NCBI GenBank assembly: GCA_945872195.1
Contig: CAMBZO010000026.1
Span: 1-13,658 of the forward strand
DNA from: Akkermansia muciniphila
Lineage (GTDB): Bacteria > Verrucomicrobiota > Verrucomicrobiia > Limisphaerales > SXTU01
Direction: 5' to 3'
DNA: 13,658 nucleotides
Shown here: one piece after another, positions 1-6,844 of the stretch
How the letters are laid out: the number at the start of each line of letters is the position of its first letter
Position numbering within the stretch: position 1 is the stretch's first letter
Position numbers and translations under genes: made by a program
Notes under the pieces: model-generated
Told to the model about the DNA's origin: nothing
The model's database searches: none
What the model saw: the letters and a program-made list of their open reading frames with translations, nothing else

Positions 1-1
1 C

Positions 2-481
2 CGCCTCTCCATCGAGCAGTGGCGTGACAGCGTGCTGGCGGTGACGGGCGAGTTGGACCTGTCCGGAGGCAAGTCGCTCGAACTCGACGACGCGAAGAAC
101 TTGCGCCGCACCGTTCACGCGCGCATCAGCCGGCTGAAGCTGAACGACCTGCTGATGCAGTTCGATTACCCGGACGCGAACGTCCACGCCGAGAAACGCT
201 CCGCCACCACCACGCCGACGCAGAAGCTTTTCATGCTGAACAGCCCGTTCATGCTCGAGCGCGCGAAAGTGCTGGCCGAGCGCGTGGCGACGGACGCGAG
301 CGAGTCCGACGCCGCCAGCATCCAACGCGCGTATCAACTCCTCTACGGTCGCAATCCCGAGAGCGCGGAGACCGCTGCTGCGCTGGCATTCCTGCGCAAG
401 CCGGCGACTGGTGAAGTGACGCGCTGGCAGCAATACGCGCAGGCGCTGCTGATGGCGAACGAGATGTTGTATGTGGACTAA
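2..481 (+). CDS. DUF1553 domain protein, C-terminal end (5'-partial)
   Basis: The reading frame is open from the first bases of the window, so the start lies upstream; 159 codons are visible. The stretch LNDLLMQFDYPDANVHAEKR followed by TTTPTQKLFMLNSPFM matches the conserved end of DUF1553, where a FD-PD motif, a T-TP-Q-L segment and an N-PF helix occur in that order. The tail (LYGRNPESAE, then QALLMANEMLYVD) is also the usual family ending. In Planctomycetes and Verrucomicrobia such proteins normally carry a cytochrome c-like PSD1 and a DUF1549 domain before DUF1553, are exported, and sit next to DUF1501 genes, as here. Their biochemical role is not established; a link to polysaccharide use is inferred. 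A GTG at position 32 is internal, because homology continues upstream of it. Confidence 0.85.
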   Translation, partial: RLSIEQWRDSVLAVTGELDLSGGKSLELDDAKNLRRTVHARISRLKLNDLLMQFDYPDANVHAEKRSATTTPTQKLFMLNSPFMLERAKVLAERVATDASESDAASIQRAYQLLYGRNPESAETAAALAFLRKPATGEVTRWQQYAQALLMANEMLYVD

Positions 482-503
482 ACCCAAACTTACCCTCGAG
501 CCC

Positions 504-1889
504 ATGACCGGATTCACACGTCGCCAGATGCTTCAGCGCACCGCCGCTGGCTTTGGCATGGTGGGCTTATCGGGCTTGCTCGGCCCGCGCGCCTTCGCCG
601 ATGGCACGTCGCGGCAGACGCATTTTGCGCCCAAGGCCAAGCGCGTCATTTTCCTCTTCCTCAACGGCGGGCCGTCGCACGTGGACACGTTCGACCCGAA
701 GCCGGCGCTCAAGACGAACGAGGGCAAGCAGCCGACTGGCTCGCTCTATAAGAACTACAAGGGCACCGGTTACGTGCCGTCGCCGCTGCCCTTCGCGAAG
801 CACGGGCGCAGCGGTATCGAGGTGAGCGAGTCGCTGCCGCATCTGGCGAGCGTGATTGACGACTGCTGCGTTATCCGCTCGATGAAGACCGACGTGCCGA
901 ATCACGAGCCGGGCTTGCTGATGATGAACACCGGCAACCTCCAGCCCATCCGCCCGTCGCTCGGTTCGTGGGCGCTCTATGGGTTGGGCACGGAGAATGA
1001 GAACCTGCCCGGCTACGTTGTCCTGCGGCCCTCACCTAAAATCGTTGTTGGCCCGGCCTTGTGGAGCAACAGCTTCCTGCCCGCTGAGTTTCAGGCCACC
1101 AGCGTCGTCACGGAGAACATGCAGGTGGACAAGCTGGTGGCGAACATCAAGAACTCAAAGCTTTCGCACGCGGAGCAGCGCGAGCAACTCGACTTGCTCG
1201 GCACCTTGAATAAGCTGCACATGAAAGCGCGCGGCAACGACGGCGAACTCGACGGGCAAATCAAGGCCATGGAGACGGCCTTCGCGATGCAGAAGCGCGC
1301 GCTGGAGACCTTCGACATTTCGCGCGAGCCGGCTCACATCCGCGCGATGTATGGCGAGACGGCGTTCGCGCGGTCGTGCCTGCTGGCGCGGCGGTTGGTC
1401 GAGGACGGCGTGCGCTTCGTCTCGATTTACTACACCAGCAACGGCAGCAACCAGCCGTGGGACACGCACTCAAACCACGACGACGGCCACAAGAAGCTCT
1501 GCGTGGACGCGGACAAGGCCGCCGCCGCGCTCATCCGCGATCTGAAGAGCAGGGGCATGCTCGACGACACACTGGTTCTCTTCGGCGGCGAGTTCGGCCG
1601 CACGCCCTATGCGCAAGTGCAGGAAAAGGCCAAGCACGGGCGCGATCATCACCACACGGCGTTCAGTTACTTGCTTGCGGGCGGCGGCGTGAAGGGCGGG
1701 ATGACTTACGGCACGAGCGACGAGTTCGGCATGCACGCGCAGGATAACCCCGTTCACGTCCACGACTTGCACGCGACCATTCTCCACCTGCTCGGCCTCG
1801 ACCACGAGCGGTTGACTTACCGCTACTCCGGCCGCGACTTCCGGCTGACGGATGTCCACGGCAGCGTGGTGCGGGACATCATTGCGTGA
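504..1889 (+). CDS. DUF1501 family protein, Tat-exported (first of two)
   Basis: 461 residues from the ATG at 504. The N-terminus reads MTGFTRRQMLQRTAAGFGMV, a twin-arginine signal with a hydrophobic stretch and a likely cut near AFA (about residue 32), so it should be exported folded by Tat. DUF1501 hallmarks are LNGGPSHVDTFDPKP (about 53-67), GGEFGRTP (361-368) and the His cluster GRDHHH (379-384), the metal-ligand style of the alkaline phosphatase superfamily to which DUF1501 belongs. An in-frame ATG at 471 overlaps the end of the DUF1553 gene by 11 bases. I prefer 504 because it puts the RR motif at residues 6-7, but 471 would allow translational coupling. It is probably in one operon with the DUF1553 gene. 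The substrate is unknown; family members are often loosely annotated as sulfatases. Confidence 0.87.
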   Translation: MTGFTRRQMLQRTAAGFGMVGLSGLLGPRAFADGTSRQTHFAPKAKRVIFLFLNGGPSHVDTFDPKPALKTNEGKQPTGSLYKNYKGTGYVPSPLPFAKHGRSGIEVSESLPHLASVIDDCCVIRSMKTDVPNHEPGLLMMNTGNLQPIRPSLGSWALYGLGTENENLPGYVVLRPSPKIVVGPALWSNSFLPAEFQATSVVTENMQVDKLVANIKNSKLSHAEQREQLDLLGTLNKLHMKARGNDGELDGQIKAMETAFAMQKRALETFDISREPAHIRAMYGETAFARSCLLARRLVEDGVRFVSIYYTSNGSNQPWDTHSNHDDGHKKLCVDADKAAAALIRDLKSRGMLDDTLVLFGGEFGRTPYAQVQEKAKHGRDHHHTAFSYLLAGGGVKGGMTYGTSDEFGMHAQDNPVHVHDLHATILHLLGLDHERLTYRYSGRDFRLTDVHGSVVRDIIA

Positions 1890-1974
1890 GTGGCAAGCGG
1901 TCACGTCGTCACCTGCCTGGGGTGCTGAATTCGGCCCTGTGCGGCCCGTCCATCTGAGCGACGTTTTTCACTGC

Positions 1975-3321
1975 ATGAGCAACTTTCAATACAACTGTGC
2001 TGGTCTCGGTCGCCGTGACTTTCTCCAGCTCGGAGTGGGTGCTGTGGCGGGACTGGGCTTCACCGATCTGCTCCGTTTGCGTGCGAGCGCTGCCGAGTCC
2101 GCGAAGGCTGCTGGCAAGCCGTCGGGCAAGCGCGTGAACGTCATCATGATTTGGCAGGACGGCGGGCCGAGCCACTACGAGAGCTTTGATCCGAAGCCCG
2201 ACGCGCCGTCGGAGATTCGCGGGGAGTTTAAGTCAATCAAGACTGCCGTGCCGGGCATCCACTTCTCCGAGTGTGTCCCTGAACTGGCGAAGGTTGCCGA
2301 CAAGTTCACCGTGCTGCGCTCACTCGCGCACAAGGATCCGAACCACGGCGGCGGGAATCACTACCTGATGACCGGGGCACCCACGCCTGTGCCGGTGGGT
2401 TGCGGCGCGTTCGTCACGTTTCATCCGTCGTTCGGCTCGGTCGTCTCGTTCAAGCGCGGCGTGCAAAGCGGCATCCCGCCTTACATGACCATGCCGAGCA
2501 TGTCGCGCTCCGGTGGGCCGAACTTCCTCGGAGCCGAGCACGCGCCGTTCGTCGTTGGAGGGTCGCCGCAGACGGCGGGCTTCAAGGTGCGCGATGTGGT
2601 GCTGCCCGCCGACATCAGCGAGGGCCGGGGCGTGACGCGGCAGGACTTGCGCAAGTCGCTGGACCGGCTCGTGCGCATCGCGGACGCGGCGGCGGAAGAC
2701 CCGACGGTGGGCTTCGACAAGTTTTACGAACAAGGCGTGGACCTCATCACCAGCTCGCAGGCGCAGGCGGCCTTCGACATCGGCAAGGAAGACCAGAAGA
2801 CGCGCGACCTGTATGGGATGAACGACTTCGGCCAGCGCTGCCTGCTCGCCCGCCGACTGGTCGAGTCGGGCGTCTCGTGGGTGACGGTTTATTCCGGTGG
2901 CTGGGACCATCACACGAAGATTTTCGAGACGCTCAAGGGCGCGCAAGGCGTGAACTTCGACCGGGGCGTGGCGGCGTTGATCGCGGACCTTGACCGCCGT
3001 GGTTCGCTGGAGAACACGCTGGTCCTCGCGCTCGGCGAGTTTGGCCGCACGCCGAAGGTGAACAAGGATTCCGGCCGCGACCACTGGCCGTTCGCGATGA
3101 GTGTGCTCTGCGCCGGTGCGGGCGTGCCGCGCGGCACGGTCATTGGCGCGACGGATCCGAAGGGCTACTACGCGGCAGACAACGTCTATTCGCCGGAAGA
3201 CTTCGCGACGACGCTCTACACGAAGCTGGGGATCGACGCGCAGCAAGTGCTTCACACGAACACGGGGCGGCCCGCGCAGCTCGTCAACGGCGGCCGGACA
3301 ATCAAAGAGTTGTTCGCCTGA
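1975..3321 (+). CDS. DUF1501 family protein, Tat-exported (second of two)
   Basis: 448 residues from the ATG at 1975. The reading frame is open back to 1852, inside the previous gene, but that extension has no family character, while 1975 places the twin-arginine motif GRRDFLQLG at residues 12-20 ahead of a Gly/Ala-rich hydrophobic segment. The metal-site motifs are QDGGPSHYESFDPKP (61-75), GEFGRTP (354-360) and GRDHWP (367-372). It shares motif order with the preceding DUF1501 protein but is clearly diverged: the HHH after GRD becomes HWP, and the segment between motifs differs. That looks like an old duplication or independent recruitment rather than a recent copy. The 85-base gap behind the first DUF1501 gene shows no convincing terminator, so co-transcription is likely. 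The exact reaction is unknown; an exported metal-dependent hydrolase is the family-level inference. Confidence 0.87.
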   Translation: MSNFQYNCAGLGRRDFLQLGVGAVAGLGFTDLLRLRASAAESAKAAGKPSGKRVNVIMIWQDGGPSHYESFDPKPDAPSEIRGEFKSIKTAVPGIHFSECVPELAKVADKFTVLRSLAHKDPNHGGGNHYLMTGAPTPVPVGCGAFVTFHPSFGSVVSFKRGVQSGIPPYMTMPSMSRSGGPNFLGAEHAPFVVGGSPQTAGFKVRDVVLPADISEGRGVTRQDLRKSLDRLVRIADAAAEDPTVGFDKFYEQGVDLITSSQAQAAFDIGKEDQKTRDLYGMNDFGQRCLLARRLVESGVSWVTVYSGGWDHHTKIFETLKGAQGVNFDRGVAALIADLDRRGSLENTLVLALGEFGRTPKVNKDSGRDHWPFAMSVLCAGAGVPRGTVIGATDPKGYYAADNVYSPEDFATTLYTKLGIDAQQVLHTNTGRPAQLVNGGRTIKELFA

Positions 3322-3354
3322 CAACAACTGCGGACGCCTGAGTCCCGGTTCCGC

Positions 3355-4764
3355 TTACCGCAGCTTTGGCAGGCTCGCCGCCGCGACGGCCTGGCCGTGG
3401 CGCTTGTCCTGTTCATCCGGAACGTGGAACTGCAGGCGCGTGGCCAACTCGGGAAACTCCGCCTGCAAGACTTCCTTCGCGCTCGCGATGATGACATCGC
3501 CGCCCACGCCGCTCGTGACGCGGCCGAGAATGAGCAGGTGGCTGAAGTCGTAAAAGTCCGCGTAGTGCGCCAGCGCGTAGCCGAGGTAGGTGCCGAGGGT
3601 CTCGTAAATCTTCCGCGCCCGGGAGTCGCCTGCCTGCATCAGCGCCTGCACGAGCTTGAGTTTTTCCGGCAGCGGAAGGCTCGCGTCGGCCTCGATGCCG
3701 GAGATGGGCAGCAGCCGCCCGACGGCTTGCTGGGAGAAGTATTGCGCGCCCACGCCGTAGTCGCCGCTCCACTCGTCGCACGCGGCGGTGGGGTTGTAGT
3801 CCACGGGCGCGAAGGCGAGTTCGCTCAACCAGGTCGTGATATTTCCGCTGGGCGTGACGTAGCCGACGGCCTGGCTCGTGCCCATCGCGAGGCCGAGCAC
3901 GCCGTTCACGCCGAGCGACATGGAGCCGGCGAGCGCGGTGACTTCGCCGTCGTTGGCGACTTCCAGCGGCACGCCGTGGCACGCGCGCTGAACTTCGAGG
4001 AAGAGGTCCTTCACCCGCGCGTTGAACACGTCTGGCGCGACGCCGCGGAAGAGCGAGGCGACCTTCACGCGGTTGTTCACATACACGCCCGCCGCGCTGG
4101 CGCCGATGGCGTCCACGCGCGGGAGGTGCGCGGCGGCCTTCCGAATCGAGTCCATGATGCCGTCGAAGTGATACTGCGGGTCAGGATGGAAGTAGGGGTC
4201 CCACACCGTCTCCTCGCTGAAGACGACCTTGCCGTCCAGCACCGCCGCGACCTTGCGGTCGCTGCCGCCGAGGTCGAAGCCGATGCGGCAGCCTTCGAGG
4301 TTGCGCCCGAGCGACTGCACGTTCGCGCGCTCCGGCGGCAGGCTCGCGGCATCGCCCGCGACGACTTCGATGGGCCGGTCATAGACGCGCTCGCCGATGA
4401 GGTTCGAGTCGAACTTGCCGGTGACCGTGTCGCGGAAGTGCGCTTGGAGTTGCACGGCGAGTTCCTTCGGCCCGGCGAAGTGGAAACGCCAACCACCTCG
4501 TTGCCAGAGGAGAAATTTCGCGAGCCGTTCGATGTGGCTGAAGTTCGCCGCCGCGAGCGCATGATCGCCGGGCGCGAGTTCCGTGCGGAAGTGGAAGACC
4601 GAGCCATCAGCTTGCTCCAGCGCGAGTGTGACGGGCACGGCACGAACGGTGGCGCGCACGGCGTCACGAAAGGCGTGGCAGGCGAGGACGGCCGGGCGGA
4701 AGGCCGGATCGAGCACCGGCGTGATGCGCGGGGCGGCGAGGGGGAGGCCGCGATTGTTGTTCAT
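3355..4764 (-). CDS. ROK-type sugar kinase-like protein with long N-terminal extension
   Basis: 469 residues from the ATG at 4764; a TTG at 4794 is the only upstream alternative and adds nothing recognisable. From residue 161 it follows the ROK/actin-like ATPase plan: phosphate-1 loop IGFDLGGSDRK (161-171), the ASAAGVYVNN segment (222-231), the Asn-Asp pair NDGE (271-274) whose Asp is the usual catalytic base, phosphate-2 loop GLAMGTSQAVGYV (291-303) and the C-terminal LGYALAHYADFYDFSHLLIL (394-413). The first 155 residues match no domain I recognise and are not a winged helix, so it is probably not a ROK repressor. The C-x-C-G-x-x-G-C zinc motif is missing; its place is taken by AACDEWSGDYGVGAQYF (about 327-343). 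A sugar or polyol substrate is inferred from the fold. It is convergent with the DUF1501 gene, with a 33-base gap. Confidence 0.78.
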   Translation of the reverse strand: MNNNRGLPLAAPRITPVLDPAFRPAVLACHAFRDAVRATVRAVPVTLALEQADGSVFHFRTELAPGDHALAAANFSHIERLAKFLLWQRGGWRFHFAGPKELAVQLQAHFRDTVTGKFDSNLIGERVYDRPIEVVAGDAASLPPERANVQSLGRNLEGCRIGFDLGGSDRKVAAVLDGKVVFSEETVWDPYFHPDPQYHFDGIMDSIRKAAAHLPRVDAIGASAAGVYVNNRVKVASLFRGVAPDVFNARVKDLFLEVQRACHGVPLEVANDGEVTALAGSMSLGVNGVLGLAMGTSQAVGYVTPSGNITTWLSELAFAPVDYNPTAACDEWSGDYGVGAQYFSQQAVGRLLPISGIEADASLPLPEKLKLVQALMQAGDSRARKIYETLGTYLGYALAHYADFYDFSHLLILGRVTSGVGGDVIIASAKEVLQAEFPELATRLQFHVPDEQDKRHGQAVAAASLPKLR

Positions 4765-4771
4765 GCGCGCG

Positions 4772-4799
4772 GTTGTAGCGATGTAGCGGGGCAACTCAA
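4772..4799 (-). promoter_or_regulatory. Candidate promoter of the ROK-type gene
   Basis: On the minus strand TTGAGT (4799-4794) and TACAAC (4777-4772) are 16 bases apart, and the -10-like box ends seven bases before the ATG at 4764. The -35-like part overlaps the last codons of the carbonic anhydrase gene. Both boxes are only partial matches. Confidence 0.3.
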
Positions 4800-5446
4800 G
4801 GTGGCGACTGCCCAGACCGCGAGAACGACTCGAACTGCTTCGTGTCTGGGTTGAAGGCGAACAGATCCGCCGTCGCGATGTTGAAGAACCAGCCGTGCAG
4901 ATGCAGCGAGCCGTCGTTCAGTCGAGCCTTCACCGCCGGGTAGGCTTCGAGGTTCTCGATGGCGAAGAGGACGTTTTCCTCAGCGGCGGCGTTGGTCCGT
5001 TCGTTTCGGTCAGCGAGATGCTGGTAGCCACGCTCGATGATGTCGCGGACCGGCGCGGCCACCTTCAGCCACGCTTCCAAGTGGGGCATCGCATGAGCCG
5101 GTGGCAGCCCTTCCATCAAGGCCTGCATGGCGCCGCATTGCGAGTGGCCGCACACCACGATGTCGCTGACGCCGAGCGTGGACACCGCGAACTCGATGGC
5201 GGCAGCGGTGGAGTTGGTTTCGCCCGTCACGCCGACGGGCGGGACGATGTTGCCGACGTTCTTCACCACGAATAAATCGCCCGGCTGGCTCTGCGTGATG
5301 AGCTCTGCCAGCACGCGCGAGTCCGAGCAGGTGATGAAGAGCGTGTGCGGGTTTTGCCCCTCGCGGGAGAGGCGCTGGAAGAGCGCGCGATACGCGCCGA
5401 ACTCGTCGGAGCGGAAGCGGTGAACGCCTTCAATGAGCTGCTGCAT
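4796..5446 (-). CDS. cynT: Beta-class carbonic anhydrase
   Basis: 216 residues from the ATG at 5446. It interconverts CO2 and bicarbonate using an active-site zinc. All expected ligands are present: Cys40 with Asp42 and Arg44 in ITCSDSR, and His101 with Cys104 in VCGHSQCGAM. GDLFVVKNVGNIVPP (57-71) is the conserved stretch between them. The opening MQQLIEGVHRFRSDEFGAYR and the overall length place it in the CynT/cyanobacterial-type clade rather than the Can clade; no cyanase gene is nearby, so the symbol reflects the clade only. There is no signal peptide, so it should be cytoplasmic. The frame is open upstream to 5527, but that extension is basic, unlike the family, and lies in the divergent gap to the peroxiredoxin gene. 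The ROK gene follows 31 bases downstream on the same strand. Confidence 0.93.
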   Translation of the reverse strand: MQQLIEGVHRFRSDEFGAYRALFQRLSREGQNPHTLFITCSDSRVLAELITQSQPGDLFVVKNVGNIVPPVGVTGETNSTAAAIEFAVSTLGVSDIVVCGHSQCGAMQALMEGLPPAHAMPHLEAWLKVAAPVRDIIERGYQHLADRNERTNAAAEENVLFAIENLEAYPAVKARLNDGSLHLHGWFFNIATADLFAFNPDTKQFESFSRSGQSPP

Positions 5447-5510
5447 GGTGGGCAGACTGTGGCGAAAGCGCAGGGGGCGAGCCAATGAAATCCTTCCCGC
5501 CGCTTTGAGT

Positions 5511-5522
5511 CGCCAGTTGGCG
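5511..5522. repeat. Short inverted repeat in the divergent carbonic anhydrase-bcp gap
   Basis: CGCCA at 5511-5515 and TGGCG at 5518-5522 form a perfect five-base inverted repeat around GT. It sits in the 104 bases between two divergent starts, a normal place for an operator. It is short for GC-rich DNA, so chance is a serious alternative. Confidence 0.25.
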
Positions 5523-5550
5523 GTCACTTCGGGTATGGAGTCGGGTCGGC

Positions 5551-6021
5551 ATGGCTCACGAACTGAAACTCAAGGAAGGCGACGTCGCTCCGGCCTTCAC
5601 CGCCCCGACCAGCGGCGGCCAGACCGCCTCGCTCGCGGACTTCAAGGGCCGCCCGGTCATCCTCTACTTTTACCCGCGCGACGACACGCCCGGTTGCACG
5701 AAGGAAGCCTGCGCTTTCCGCGACGAGTTCGCGGACTTCACGGCGAAAGGAGCGGTCGTGCTCGGCGTCAGCGCCGACTCGGTGAAGTCGCACGACAAGT
5801 TCATCCAGAAGTTCAAGCTGCCCTTCACCCTGCTCGCGGACGAGGACAAGCGAATCGTGGAGGCCTACGGCGTGTGGGGTGAAAAGAGCTTCATGGGCCG
5901 CCGCTACCAAGGCATCCACCGCGTCACCTTCCTCATCGGCGGCGACGGTCGCATCCAGAGAATCTGGCCGAAGGTGAAGCCGGAGGAACACGCGGCGGAA
6001 GTGCTGGCGGCGCTGGGTTAA
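5551..6021 (+). CDS. bcp: Peroxiredoxin, Bcp/PrxQ type (thioredoxin-dependent thiol peroxidase)
   Basis: 156 residues, the normal length for the family. It reduces hydrogen peroxide and organic hydroperoxides in the cytoplasm at the expense of thioredoxin. The signature YPRDDTPGCTKEACAFRDEF (41-60) holds the peroxidatic Cys49 and, five residues on, Cys54, the resolving Cys of the atypical two-Cys PrxQ type. The opening LKEGDVAPAFTAPTSGG and the segment GVSADSVKSHDKFIQKFKLP are also typical. The ATG at 5551 is the natural start: it gives the family-standard N-terminus. A GGAG at 5536-5539 lies 11 bases upstream, rather far for a ribosome binding site. The gene is divergent from the carbonic anhydrase gene across 104 bases. 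Confidence 0.94.
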   Translation: MAHELKLKEGDVAPAFTAPTSGGQTASLADFKGRPVILYFYPRDDTPGCTKEACAFRDEFADFTAKGAVVLGVSADSVKSHDKFIQKFKLPFTLLADEDKRIVEAYGVWGEKSFMGRRYQGIHRVTFLIGGDGRIQRIWPKVKPEEHAAEVLAALG

Positions 6022-6046
6022 CACCTGCTCGCACGGGAAATTCGCT

Positions 6047-6074
6047 TTTCGCCCGCCACCCGAATCTCTAAGCT
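6047..6074 (+). promoter_or_regulatory. Weak candidate promoter of the flavoprotein reductase gene
   Basis: TAAGCT at 6069-6074, within CTCTAAGCT, lies 13 bases before the ATG at 6088. The upstream TTTCGC around 6047-6052 is a poor -35 at 16 bases. It is listed because the CTAA box and the preceding CGCCC resemble the pairs before the thioesterase gene and pyrG. Confidence 0.2.
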
Positions 6075-6087
6075 GCGGGCACAATCT

Positions 6088-6807
6088 ATGGCCAAACAAA
6101 TCGTTGAGATGCTCATTCAGACCGTCACGACGGAGCTGCCGGACACCAAAACCATCCGACTCCAGTGGCCGGAAGGCTACGACATGAACTTCAAGACCGG
6201 GCAGTTCATCACGGTGTATTGGCCGGACACGCCGGCTTACAAGCGCGCCTACTCCCTCTCCTCCTGCGCGCAGGACCGGGGGTTTTATGAAGTGACCGTG
6301 AAGCGCGACGGCAAGATGGGCACGCGCCTCGTGGACTGGGCCAAGCCGGGCGACAAACTCACGGTCATTGAGCCGGCCGGCAAGTTCCTCCCCGTCTTCG
6401 ACCCGCCCGGCAAGCACCTCATCTGCATCGCGGGCGGCAGCGGCGTGACGCCCTTCCGCGCGTTCGCCCGCGAGGCCACGCGGCGCGAGTTGGGCACCCG
6501 CCTCACCATCCTCTACAGCGTCCGCACGACCAACGACATCATCTTCCGCGAGGAGTTCCAGCAGCTCGAACAGGAGAACGAGCGCTTTGATTTCTACGTG
6601 ACCTGCACCCGCCTGCACCCCGACGACCCGTGGTCCGGCCGCCGGGGCCGCATCAGCGCCGAGTGGGTCCGGGAGCACATCCACGATCCCGCGAATACGG
6701 TCTTCTACGCCTGCGGCACGAACGAACTCGTGGAAGCCACCGAGCAACTCGTGCTCGACGAACTCAAGCTCCCGAAGGAGCAGATGAAGACGGAGAAGTG
6801 GGGCTGA
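6088..6807 (+). CDS. Ferredoxin-NADP reductase-like FAD/NAD(P)-binding oxidoreductase
   Basis: 239 residues with the two-domain ferredoxin reductase fold. An FAD-binding barrel (about 5-105) contains the flavin motif RAYS (53-56) and GTRLVDWAKPGDKLTV. The NAD(P) domain (about 108-239) contains AGGSGVTPF (115-123), LYSVRTTNDIIFREEF (142-157) and YACGTNELV (207-215). The chain ends in EKWG, the usual aromatic-Gly tail that covers the flavin. The normally conserved CGP of the NAD(P) domain reads CGT. There are no Cys residues arranged for a 2Fe-2S cluster, so it would hand electrons to a separate ferredoxin, flavodoxin or oxygenase that is not in the window. It is cytoplasmic. It sits 66 bases after bcp, and the gcvT reading frame begins shortly after its stop, so co-transcription with gcvT is plausible. 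The partner and physiological direction are unknown. Confidence 0.85.
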   Translation: MAKQIVEMLIQTVTTELPDTKTIRLQWPEGYDMNFKTGQFITVYWPDTPAYKRAYSLSSCAQDRGFYEVTVKRDGKMGTRLVDWAKPGDKLTVIEPAGKFLPVFDPPGKHLICIAGGSGVTPFRAFAREATRRELGTRLTILYSVRTTNDIIFREEFQQLEQENERFDFYVTCTRLHPDDPWSGRRGRISAEWVREHIHDPANTVFYACGTNELVEATEQLVLDELKLPKEQMKTEKWG

Positions 6808-6844
6808 CCCCAAGTTCTTAATGTCTCCCGCCTCCCCCTCTCTC

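Noticed and set aside
1852..1974. Upstream extension of the second DUF1501 reading frame
   Set aside because: It would bury the twin-arginine signal 41 residues inside the protein and overlaps the previous gene; the ATG at 1975 gives a normal Tat leader.
3330..3354. GCGGA/TCCGC inverted repeat as a terminator between convergent genes
   Set aside because: Only a five-base stem with a 15-base loop and no T run on either side; too weak to call.
3397..4854. Long open frame (485 codons) on the plus strand opposite the ROK gene
   Set aside because: It is an antisense shadow created by GC-rich third positions; its translation is rich in Arg, Ala, Val and His with no domain, while the minus strand encodes clear ROK motifs.
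6034..6054. CGGGAAA and TTTTCGCCCG as a terminator hairpin after bcp
   Set aside because: Pairing needs a three-base bulge and there is no T tract; the region may instead hold the next gene's promoter.
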